Of a DNA stretch of 11,847 nt, positions 1-6,487 are shown piece after piece. The notes under the pieces were generated by a model, which searched no databases, had not been told where the DNA came from, and saw only the letters and a list, made by a program, of their open reading frames with translations. Origin of the DNA: CAZFAT01 sp964517075 (GTDB lineage: Bacteria > Acidobacteriota > Vicinamibacteria > Vicinamibacterales > SCN-69-37); contig CAZFAT010000165.1 of NCBI GenBank assembly GCA_964517075.1, forward strand, positions 1 through 11,847, written 5' to 3'. Both the position numbers and the translations under genes were made by a program. Positions within the stretch are counted from its first letter, which is position 1; each line of letters opens with the position of its first letter.

Positions 1-516
1 GCCAAGAGCGTCGTGCTCAAGGACGTGCAATCGCCCGAGCGGCTGTTCGACGAGACCGCGCTGTTCCTCCATCGCGAGGTCGCGCGGCTCCCCGAGTCGC
101 GCCGGCGGCTGCTCGAGCGGCTCTATAACTCCAGCGAGGCGCTGAGCCACGGCCAGGTGCTCGTCGTGGATGACGACGCGCGCAACATCTTCGCCCTGAC
201 CACGGTGCTCGAGAACCAGGGGATGTCGGTGCTCAGCGCGACCACCGGACGGGACGCGATCCAGATCGTGCGCACCACGCCCGACCTGCGCGCCGTCCTC
301 ATGGACATCATGATGCCCGACATGGACGGCTACGAGACGATGCGGGCGATCCGGAAAGAGCCGGCGTTCCGCATGCTGCCGATTCTCGCGCTGACGGCCA
401 AGGCCATGAAGGGCGACCGCGAGAAGTGCCTGGAGGCGGGCGCGTCCGACTACATCGCCAAGCCCGTCAACACCGAGCAGCTGCTGTCGCTGCTGCGCGT
501 ATGGCTGCATCGATAG
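1..516 (+). CDS. Hybrid sensor histidine kinase, C-terminal fragment with receiver domain (5' end outside window)
   Basis: The frame is open from base 1, so this is the 3' end of a longer gene; 171 residues are visible. Residues 1-50 (around SPERLFDETALFLH) resemble the linker before the last receiver domain in large hybrid histidine kinases. Residues 51-171 form a complete REC domain: acidic pocket D57/D58 in VLVVDDD, phosphoacceptor D102 in LMDIMMPDMDG, T132 in LALTAKA, and K154 in YIAKP. The kinase core and any sensor domains should lie upstream. The domain would accept phosphate from an attached or partner histidine kinase in the cytoplasm. The stop codon overlaps an AGGAGG Shine-Dalgarno (515-520) that serves the next gene, so the two are co-transcribed and probably act in one phosphorelay. 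The REC assignment is firm; membership of a larger hybrid kinase is inferred from the linker and context. Confidence 0.88.
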   Translation, partial: AKSVVLKDVQSPERLFDETALFLHREVARLPESRRRLLERLYNSSEALSHGQVLVVDDDARNIFALTTVLENQGMSVLSATTGRDAIQIVRTTPDLRAVLMDIMMPDMDGYETMRAIRKEPAFRMLPILALTAKAMKGDREKCLEAGASDYIAKPVNTEQLLSLLRVWLHR

Positions 517-529
517 GAGGATCGGCGGC

Positions 530-2185
530 GTGACCACCACACTGCCCCAGGTCGAGATGGTCGCCGACGAGGTCCGCATTCTGCTGGTGGACGATCAGCC
601 CAGCAACCTCGAGGTGCTCGAAGCCATGCTCGACCGGCCCGACTGGCGGCTGGTGCGCGCCCGGTCGGCGGACGAAGCGCTGCTCGCGCTTCTGCACGAG
701 GAGTACGCGGCCATCGTCCTCGACATCCGGATGCCGGGCACGAGCGGCCTCGAGCTGGCCGGCGTCATCAAGCAGCGGAAGCGCACGCAGCACGTGCCGA
801 TCCTGTTCCTGACCGCCCACCTCGTCGAGGAACGCGACGTGCTGCGCGGGTACAGCACGGGCGCCGTGGACTACCTCACCAAGCCGATCCGCCCCGAGAT
901 CCTGCGATCGAAGATCTCGGTGTTCGTGGAGCTGTACCGCAAACGCCGCGCGGTCACGCGCGGCCATGAGGCGCTCGAACGCGAGGTTCGCGAGCGGCAG
1001 CACGTGGAGGAGGCGCTCCGCCGGGTCAACCACGAGCTGGAGGATCGCGTGCGCGATCGGACCGCGGCCCTCGAAGTGGCGAACCGGCGGAAGGACGAGT
1101 TCCTGGCCGCGCTGGCCCACGAGCTGCGCAATCCGCTGGCGCCGATCCGTGCCGCGGCCGAATTCATGCGACTCCGCGGCACGGCCGAGCCGGCCGTCGA
1201 GCACGCCCGCGCCGTCATCGACCGCCAGGTCAGCCACATGACACGGCTGATCGACGACCTGCTCGATGTGAGCCGCATCACGCGCGACCAGCTCGTGCTG
1301 CGGACGGCCCGCATCGCGCTGGCCGACGTCGTCGCGACGGCCGTGGAAACCAGCCGGCCCATCGTGGAGCAGCGCGGCCATCAGCTCACCGTCGATCTGC
1401 CCGACGAGGCGGTGTGCCTCGAGGTCGATCCGGCCCGGATGGCCCAGGTGTTGTCCAATCTGCTCACGAACGCCGCGAAGTACACGCCGCCCGGCGGGTC
1501 CATCCGTCTGACGGCTCGCCTGGACGACCAGCTCGTGGTGACGGTCAGCGACACGGGCATCGGGATCCCCGCCGACATGCTGCCGCGCGTGTTCGAGATG
1601 TTCATGCAGGTCGACAAGGCGCTGGGTCGGGCCACGGACGGCCTCGGCATCGGCTTGACGCTCGCGCGCCGCATCGTCGAGATGCACGGCGGCACCATCG
1701 ACGCGTCGAGCGATGGGCCGGGCGCCGGGTCGGCGTTCACCATCCGTCTGCCGGTGCTGGACCGACCGGAACGATCCCTGGATCCCGACGACGACCTGGA
1801 CATCCGCCCGCTGCCACGGGCCCTGCGCGTATTGATTGTGGACGACAACCGCGATGCGGCCGAGATGCTAGCCGCGCTCCTGGGCGCGTGGGGTCAGCAG
1901 ACGCATCTGGCCTTCGACGGCCGCACCGCCCTCGAGCTGGGCGGCGCGTTCGCCCCCGACGTGGTCTTGCTCGACCTGGGGATGCCGCACCTGGACGGCT
2001 ACGAGACCGCGCGGCTGATGCGCGCCACCGGCTGGGGAGCGCGGGCCCTGCTCGTCGCGGTGACCGGCTGGGGACAGCCCCACGACCGCGACCGCAGCCA
2101 GGCCTCGGGCTTTGACCACCACCTGGTCAAACCCGTGGCGCCGTCGGCGCTGCGGGCGCTACTGGAGGGTTGCGGGGGGGCGTAG
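530..2185 (+). CDS. Hybrid histidine kinase, REC-HisKA-HATPase-REC
   Basis: A 551-aa cytoplasmic signalling protein with no membrane segment. REC1 spans about 15-130 (D21/D22, phosphoacceptor D65 in VLDIRMPG, K118 in TKP). A charged, coiled-coil-like linker spans about 140-188. HisKA has H197 in ALAHELRNP. The HATPase domain has an N box (N310/N314, SNLLTNAAKYTP), G1 (DTGIGIP at 341-347) and G2 (DGLGIGL at 370-376). REC2 spans about 431-547 (D438/D439, D482 in LLDLGMP, T512, K534). All catalytic residues are present. It has no sensory domain, so input probably arrives by phosphotransfer to REC1, possibly from the upstream hybrid kinase. The GTG start is set by AGGAGG at 515-520, 9 nt upstream. 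The downstream target is not in the window. It ends 8 nt from a convergent symporter gene. Confidence 0.95.
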   Translation: MTTTLPQVEMVADEVRILLVDDQPSNLEVLEAMLDRPDWRLVRARSADEALLALLHEEYAAIVLDIRMPGTSGLELAGVIKQRKRTQHVPILFLTAHLVEERDVLRGYSTGAVDYLTKPIRPEILRSKISVFVELYRKRRAVTRGHEALEREVRERQHVEEALRRVNHELEDRVRDRTAALEVANRRKDEFLAALAHELRNPLAPIRAAAEFMRLRGTAEPAVEHARAVIDRQVSHMTRLIDDLLDVSRITRDQLVLRTARIALADVVATAVETSRPIVEQRGHQLTVDLPDEAVCLEVDPARMAQVLSNLLTNAAKYTPPGGSIRLTARLDDQLVVTVSDTGIGIPADMLPRVFEMFMQVDKALGRATDGLGIGLTLARRIVEMHGGTIDASSDGPGAGSAFTIRLPVLDRPERSLDPDDDLDIRPLPRALRVLIVDDNRDAAEMLAALLGAWGQQTHLAFDGRTALELGGAFAPDVVLLDLGMPHLDGYETARLMRATGWGARALLVAVTGWGQPHDRDRSQASGFDHHLVKPVAPSALRALLEGCGGA

Positions 2186-2193
2186 TGCGGCTG

Positions 2194-3474
2194 TTACCTC
2201 ACCTTCAGCTCCGCTCCCTCCGCCTTCGCCACATACACGGCCGCCGCGAGATCGCCCACCACGTTCAACGTCGTCCGGCACATGTCGAGCAGGCGGTCGA
2301 CGCCCAGGACGACGGCAATGAGCGCGGGGTTGATGCCGATCGTGATCAGCACGGCGACGATGAAGGGAATCGAGCCGGAGGGGACACCGGCCGTGCCGAT
2401 GCTGCCGAGCACGGCCAGATAGACGACCAGGAGTTGCTGGCCGATCGTGAGATCGACGCCGGCGAGCTGGGCCAGGAACAGGACCGTGACGCCCTCGAAC
2501 AGCGCGGTGCCGTTCTGGTTGGCGGTCGCGCCAATCGTGAGGACGAACGACCCAATCTCGCGTGGAATCCCGAGCTCGCGCTCGGAGACGGCGAGCGAGG
2601 TCGGCAGCGTGGCGTTCGAGGAGCTGGTCGAGAAGGCCACGACCATGACGGTGCGGACGCGGCGGAAGAAGTCCACGGGGGAGACGCCGCCGAAGAGCCG
2701 GAGCGCGATCGGGTAGACCACGAACATGTGCAGCGCGAGGCCGACCAGCACGGTGGCGACGAACCAGGCAAGGCTCACGAGAAAGCCGAACCCGAAGCGC
2801 GCCGTCATCGTAAAGAGCAGACAGGCGACGCCGATGGGCGCCAGCCTCATCACGAGGTCGATGATCCGCGCCACGGCGTCGAAGACACCGCCGAACAAGG
2901 CCACGACCGGCGCGGCCCGCTCGGCGGCAATCATCGTCAGCGCGGCGCCGAAGATGATCGCGAAGAACATCAGGCCGACCATGTCGGGCGTCGCGCGGGC
3001 CATCGACTCGAGCGGGTTGGCCGGCACGAGGGTGCGCACGAAGATCAGCACGGGATTGCCACCCGACGCGGCCGCCGTCTGCACCTGCTGTTCCGCGGCG
3101 GTGCCGAACTCCGCGAGCAGCTGGTCACGGATGTCGGGGTCGATCCTGGTGCCTGGCCGCACCGTGTTGGCGAGCGTAATGCCGATGGCCACGGCCACGA
3201 GTGAGACGCCAATCGTGTAGGCGAACGTCCGCGCGCCCACTCGTCCCAGCCGGCGCACGTCGCCAATGCCCGCCACGCCCACCACGAGCGACGAGAAAAC
3301 GAGCGGCACGACAATCATCAGCAGCCCGCGCAGGAAGAGCTGGCCGGCGGGATCCGTGACGTAGTCGACTATCCCGGCGAGGGCGGGCGAGGCAGGACCC
3401 AGGATCGTCCGGGCCATCCCGCCGAGAACCGCGCCGAGGACGAGCCCGGCCAGGATGCGGACGTGGAGTGACAT
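2194..3474 (-). CDS. Dicarboxylate/amino acid:cation symporter (DAACS/SLC1 family, Glu/Asp type)
   Basis: A 426-aa inner-membrane secondary transporter of the usual family length, expected to import an acidic amino acid or dicarboxylate with Na+ or H+. Family landmarks: hairpin-1 serine motif STSSSNATLP (282-291); TM7 motif NQNGT (319-323) where NMDGT is usual; hairpin-2 region SIGTAGVPSGSIP (358-370); and TM8 with D393, D397, R400, T401, N404 and D408 in DRLLDMCRTTLNVVGD. R400 aligns with the GltPh arginine that binds the substrate side-chain carboxylate, and D397 with the aspartate that binds the amino group, so aspartate or glutamate is the best guess. The reading frame stays open upstream through the threonine aldolase gene, but homology begins at MSLHVRILAG, so the ATG at 3474 is the start. 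Only 2 nt separate it from the aldolase stop, which suggests one operon and translational coupling. Confidence 0.93.
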   Translation of the reverse strand: MSLHVRILAGLVLGAVLGGMARTILGPASPALAGIVDYVTDPAGQLFLRGLLMIVVPLVFSSLVVGVAGIGDVRRLGRVGARTFAYTIGVSLVAVAIGITLANTVRPGTRIDPDIRDQLLAEFGTAAEQQVQTAAASGGNPVLIFVRTLVPANPLESMARATPDMVGLMFFAIIFGAALTMIAAERAAPVVALFGGVFDAVARIIDLVMRLAPIGVACLLFTMTARFGFGFLVSLAWFVATVLVGLALHMFVVYPIALRLFGGVSPVDFFRRVRTVMVVAFSTSSSNATLPTSLAVSERELGIPREIGSFVLTIGATANQNGTALFEGVTVLFLAQLAGVDLTIGQQLLVVYLAVLGSIGTAGVPSGSIPFIVAVLITIGINPALIAVVLGVDRLLDMCRTTLNVVGDLAAAVYVAKAEGAELKVR

Positions 3475-3476
3475 CG

Positions 3477-4574
3477 CTACCCCGCACTCCGGGAGGTCAG
3501 TCCCGAGGCGGCGCTGCGGCCTGGGGAATCGGCGAGGAGGCGCGTGAGATCGTCGGCGAACGCGTCGACGTCTTCTTGGGTCGTGTCCCAGGCGCACATG
3601 AGGCGGCAGCCGCCTTCGCCGATGAAGGTGTAGAACTTCCAGCCGGCGGCGTGCAGCGCCTGGATGACCGACGGCGCGAGATCGACGAAGACCGAGTTGG
3701 CCTGCGTGGGAAACAGCAGTCGCGCGCCCGCGATGCGCTCGATCCGATTGCGCAGGCGGCGGGCCATGGCGTTGGCGTGAGCCGCGCGGCGCAACCAGGC
3801 GCCCTCCGCGAGCATGCCCACCCAGGGCGCCGAGAGGAATCGCATCTTCGAGCACAGCTGGCCGGACTGCTTGCACCGATAATCGAACTCCTCCGCGAGC
3901 CGGTGATTGAAGAAGACGACGGCGTCACCGGCGTGCGTGCCGTTCTTCGTGCCGCCGAAACAGAGAACGTCCACGCCCGCCTGCCAGGTGATGGCCTTGG
4001 GCGGCACTCCGAGCGAGGCGACCGCGTTCGCGAAGCGTGCGCCGTCCATGTGCAGCGCCAGGCCGAGGGCCCGCGTCTTCGCCCGGATGGCCTTGACCTC
4101 GTCGACGGAGTACACGGTGCCGACCTCCGTGGCCTGGGTCAGCGTGACGGCGCGAGGCTTGGGGTAATGGATGTCGCCGCGCTTGCGTGCGACCCGCTCG
4201 ATGCCGGCCGGATCGATCTTGCCGTCCGCCCCGGGCACCTGGAGGACCTTCATGCCGTTGGAGAAGAACTCGGGCGCTCCGCACTCGTCGGTCTCGACGT
4301 GGGCGATCTCGTGGCAGATCACGCTGTGGTAGGACTGGCCCGTGGAGGCAAGCGCGAGCGAGTTGGCGGCGGTGCCGTTGAAGACGAAGAAGACGTCGCA
4401 GTCCGTCTCGAAAACATCGCGCAGCAGGTCCGCGGCGCGGGCCGTCCATGGGTCGTCCCCGTAGCTCACCGCGTGATCGGCGTTCGCCTCCTCCAGCGCC
4501 CGCCAGGCTTCGGGGCAGACGCCGGCATAGTTGTCGCTGGCGAGGTGACGACGAATCGGCGATCGGGTGGGCAT
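3477..4574 (-). CDS. ltaE: Low-specificity L-threonine aldolase, PLP-dependent
   Basis: A 365-aa cytoplasmic fold-type I PLP enzyme that cleaves L-threonine or allo-threonine to glycine and acetaldehyde. The sequence closely follows the Pseudomonas-type low-specificity enzyme: ASDNYAGVCPEAW (12-24), YGDDPWTARA, FNGTAANSLAL (66-75), H92 in AHVETDECGAPEF (probable PLP-stacking histidine), HMDGARF with D177 and R180, and GGTKNG with K210 as the probable Schiff-base lysine. R324 in GCRLMCAWD is the likely substrate-carboxylate contact. The frame is open upstream, but the sequence before the ATG at 4574 is low-complexity Arg/Pro/Ser and the family N-terminus begins just after it. No strong Shine-Dalgarno is visible; a GC-rich hairpin lies just upstream. 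It is followed 2 nt later by the symporter, so amino-acid uptake and cleavage may be linked. The symbol follows the E. coli name for the activity; this is the Pseudomonas-like subtype. Confidence 0.95.
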   Translation of the reverse strand: MPTRSPIRRHLASDNYAGVCPEAWRALEEANADHAVSYGDDPWTARAADLLRDVFETDCDVFFVFNGTAANSLALASTGQSYHSVICHEIAHVETDECGAPEFFSNGMKVLQVPGADGKIDPAGIERVARKRGDIHYPKPRAVTLTQATEVGTVYSVDEVKAIRAKTRALGLALHMDGARFANAVASLGVPPKAITWQAGVDVLCFGGTKNGTHAGDAVVFFNHRLAEEFDYRCKQSGQLCSKMRFLSAPWVGMLAEGAWLRRAAHANAMARRLRNRIERIAGARLLFPTQANSVFVDLAPSVIQALHAAGWKFYTFIGEGGCRLMCAWDTTQEDVDAFADDLTRLLADSPGRSAASGLTSRSAG

Positions 4575-4584
4575 GTCGCGCCGC

Positions 4585-4609
4585 CCGCCGCCCGCGTGTC
4601 GGGCGGCGG
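4585..4609 (-). other. GC-only stem-loop between pilin and aldolase genes
   Basis: A perfect 10-bp inverted repeat (arms 4585-4594 and 4600-4609, 5-nt loop). On the minus strand it lies 32 nt after the pilin stop and ends 10 nt before the aldolase ATG. No T-tract follows, so it is not a classical intrinsic terminator. It could reduce read-through, protect the pilin mRNA 3' end, or limit ribosome access to the aldolase start. The inverted repeat is seen; its function is inferred. Confidence 0.4.
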
Positions 4610-4641
4610 CGACGGAAAGTCTCTCACGATTTGCCGGGAAC

Positions 4642-5160
4642 CTACTGAATGGGCGTGACGGTGGGACTGGGCACGAACGGCTCGCCCGGGACGGCCGCGG
4701 TCGAGCTCTGCCAGATCGCGCCGCCGGCGTTGACGGCAAACGTCCGCGTGCCGGTCACCCCGAACGCGACCGGGACGGCCGTGGCGTAGTACCCGGCGTT
4801 GGTCGCGCGCGCCTTGCAGTCCTGCAGGGCCGCGGCGGCCGCGCCCGCGCTCAACGAAAAGTCGTAGCCGCTCTTCTGCGGCGTCGCAGCCAGGCCGAGA
4901 TCGCTCGAGATGAACGCCTCGCTGCCCGCCGTCATGGGATCCCCGAGCACGATATAACTGGCGGCGTATCCGCCGTTGCCGCACGCCGCCGCGTAGGCGA
5001 CCTGCGCCGCCGTCGTGACCCTCAGCGATCCGATGGCGGAGGTCTCGTTGCCCGTCATCCGCGCGCGGAGCAGACCTGGCACCGCGATCGCCGCCACCAC
5101 GCTGATGATGGCGAGCACAATGAGCAGTTCGATCAGGGTAAAGCCCCGGTCCGACTTCAT
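4642..5160 (-). CDS. Type IV pilin-like protein (PilA/GspG-type prepilin)
   Basis: A 172-aa protein with a class III prepilin signal: a short basic leader MKSDRG, cleavage predicted after G6, then the mature N-terminus FTLIELLIV with the conserved Glu5 (E11) and a hydrophobic helix to about residue 28. Prepilin peptidase (PilD) would cleave and N-methylate it before assembly into a pilus or pseudopilus. C60 and C115 could form the disulfide of the globular domain. The C-terminus is rich in Thr and Pro. The ATG at 5160 is set by GAGGAG at 5169-5174, 8 nt upstream; the longer open frame upstream runs antisense to the hydrolase and is not coding. No assembly genes (PilB/C/D/M-Q) lie nearby, so major pilin, minor pilin and pseudopilin cannot be told apart. 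A sigma-54 promoter match lies upstream, as is common for pilA genes. Confidence 0.92.
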   Translation of the reverse strand: MKSDRGFTLIELLIVLAIISVVAAIAVPGLLRARMTGNETSAIGSLRVTTAAQVAYAAACGNGGYAASYIVLGDPMTAGSEAFISSDLGLAATPQKSGYDFSLSAGAAAAALQDCKARATNAGYYATAVPVAFGVTGTRTFAVNAGGAIWQSSTAAVPGEPFVPSPTVTPIQ

Positions 5161-5236
5161 CAGATGGTCTCCTCGAGGACCACACGCGCCTGCACGGATC
5201 TGCACACACACGTCCCCGCCACGACACACGCCGTTG

Positions 5237-5252
5237 TGCAAGAGCCGATCCA
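5237..5252 (-). promoter_or_regulatory. Sigma-54 promoter candidate for the pilin gene
   Basis: The minus strand reads TGGATCGGCTCTTGCA against the consensus TGGCACRNNNNTTGCW. The GG (-24) and GC (-12) elements have exact spacing and the full TTGCA is present; two bases of the -24 box differ. The predicted transcription start is near 5226, giving a leader of about 66 nt with GAGGAG 8 nt before the ATG. Sigma-54 control of pilA through PilR-type activators is known in several phyla. The remainder of the 219-nt gap (5161-5379) shows no gene; it holds an imperfect CACA-N4-TGTG palindrome at 5346-5357, about 120-130 nt upstream of the predicted start. Confidence 0.65.
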
Positions 5253-5379
5253 GACCGGCGGCGGCGGGCGCGGTGGGCGGATGAGGGGACGGGCAGCGCA
5301 CGTCCGACAGGGCCGCAACCATCGCCGCCACCATCGTTTCCGGGCCACAATGCTGTGACGGGACGTATCCCACCCCTTC

Positions 5380-6294
5380 ATGCTCCGCCGGATCGTTCGC
5401 ACCCTCGCCGCGCTCGTGGGTCTCGCGCTGGCCGTCGGCGGCGGCCTCGCTGCCCACCGGACTCGTGCCGAAGCGCACCGGCTGCTGACCAACCCGATGG
5501 AGACGCGCATGCGCCCGACGCGCCATCCGGGCCACTTCGGGATGCCGTATCGAAGCGTGACGGTCACCACGCCCGACGGCCTGTCGCTCGCCGGCTGGTG
5601 GGTGCCCTCGTCGAACGGCGCGGCCATCATGGCGCAGCACGGCTACAAGAGCAGCCGCGGCGAGATGCTGAACGAGGCCGCGCTGCTCCACCGGCGCGGC
5701 TACGGGGTGCTGCTGTCCACGATTCGCGCCCACGATCAGAGTGAGGGGGACCTCATCACGTTCGGCCGGCTCGAGATGGACGACCTCGCGGCGTGGTACG
5801 CGTTCCTGCGCGCCGAGCCGACCGTGGACCCGACGCGCATCGGCATCCTCGGCAACTCCATGGGCGGCACGCTCGCGATTCAGTTCGCCGCGCGCACGCC
5901 CGGCATCGGCGCCGTGGTCGCGCACTCCCCCTTCTCGTCGCTCATCGACACGCTCGACACGAGCGTACGCTTCTTCACGGCACTGCCGCCGTTTCCATTT
6001 GCGCCCATGATCGCGTTCTGGGCGGAACGGGAGGCCGGCATCCGGCTGGAAGACGTCGACGCGAGGCCCTGGATCGCCGCGCTGAGCCCGCGCCCGGTCT
6101 TCCTGCTCCAGGGTGGCGCCGACGTCGTGGTCTCGCCCGACGGCGGCCGGCGGCTCTACGAGGCCGCGCGCGAGCCCAGGGAACTCTGGTTCGATCCGAA
6201 GGTCGGCCACGCCGCGTTCGACGGGGTGCGCGCCGGCGAATACGAACGGCGCGTCGGGGCCTTCTTCGATCAGTACCTGCTCGGCATGAACTGA
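5380..6294 (+). CDS. Membrane-anchored alpha/beta hydrolase (serine hydrolase)
   Basis: A 304-aa protein. Residues 1-7 are basic and 8-25 form a hydrophobic signal-anchor, so the catalytic domain is probably periplasmic. The alpha/beta-hydrolase fold is shown by QHGYKSS (86-92, oxyanion-hole HG), the nucleophile elbow GNSMGG with S160, the likely acid D248 in LLQGGADVVVSP, and H277 in VGHAAF, all in the correct order. It resembles the BEM46/YqkD-like or prolyl-oligopeptidase-like serine hydrolases; substrate (ester, peptide or lipid) cannot be told. An in-frame stop at 5356-5358 leaves the ATG at 5380 as the only reasonable start, although no clear Shine-Dalgarno precedes it, so translation may be leaderless or weak. 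It is divergent from the pilin gene and shares its upstream region. No terminator is evident after it. Confidence 0.9.
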   Translation: MLRRIVRTLAALVGLALAVGGGLAAHRTRAEAHRLLTNPMETRMRPTRHPGHFGMPYRSVTVTTPDGLSLAGWWVPSSNGAAIMAQHGYKSSRGEMLNEAALLHRRGYGVLLSTIRAHDQSEGDLITFGRLEMDDLAAWYAFLRAEPTVDPTRIGILGNSMGGTLAIQFAARTPGIGAVVAHSPFSSLIDTLDTSVRFFTALPPFPFAPMIAFWAEREAGIRLEDVDARPWIAALSPRPVFLLQGGADVVVSPDGGRRLYEAAREPRELWFDPKVGHAAFDGVRAGEYERRVGAFFDQYLLGMN

Positions 6295-6374
6295 TCGTCC
6301 CGACGGCCTGCCATGGACGCGTACGGCAATATTGACGGTGGGGACGCCGCCACCGACGTCGGGCCTCACCCGCA

Positions 6375-6418
6375 GGGGACGGTCAGGCGCGCATCGGAAC
6401 GGGCGGACAGCCGTCCCC
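6375..6418. other. Inverted repeat just upstream of a sigma-54 promoter
   Basis: GGGGACGG (6375-6382) and CCGTCCCC (6411-6418) form a perfect 8-bp inverted repeat with a 28-nt spacer, ending 2 nt before the -24 element at 6421. It could be a regulator-binding site or an RNA stem ending transcripts from the hydrolase gene. No T-tract follows. The rest of the gap 6295-6420 has no ORF worth calling; it holds a perfect CAATATTG palindrome at 6327-6334 and a 6-bp hairpin (6336-6341 with 6350-6355). Confidence 0.3.
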
Positions 6419-6420
6419 GC

Positions 6421-6436
6421 TGGCTCGCGGCTTGCA
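6421..6436 (+). promoter_or_regulatory. Sigma-54 promoter candidate for the secreted protein
   Basis: The sequence is TGGCTCGCGGCTTGCA, preceded by C. It matches TGGCACRNNNNTTGCW at every defined position except one (T for A at position 5), with correct GG/GC spacing. The predicted start near 6447 gives a leader of about 40 nt that contains AAGGAG at 6477-6482 before the ATG pair at 6488/6491. This is the strongest of the three -24/-12 matches in the window. Confidence 0.72.
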
Positions 6437-6487
6437 GTGTGTTCTCGATGCCCACCTGGGCACCCGACTGAAGAAGAAGGAGACCCG

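Noticed and set aside
467..1687. Long minus-strand ORF of 406 codons inside the hybrid kinase
   Set aside because: It is a codon-bias shadow of a clearly coding plus-strand gene; the His/Asp/Arg/Val-rich product has no domain.
2173..2180. Run of seven G bases near the end of the hybrid kinase as a phase-variation tract
   Set aside because: It falls in the last few codons, so slippage would barely alter the protein; length is modest for a GC-rich genome.
2170..3204. Plus-strand ORF of 344 codons opposite the symporter
   Set aside because: The product is extremely charged (Arg, Glu, Asp, His) and low in hydrophobic residues, typical of the antisense of a membrane protein gene.
3468..4658. Plus-strand ORF of 396 codons opposite the threonine aldolase
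   Set aside because: It is antisense to a gene with unmistakable homology; no ribosome-binding site or domain.
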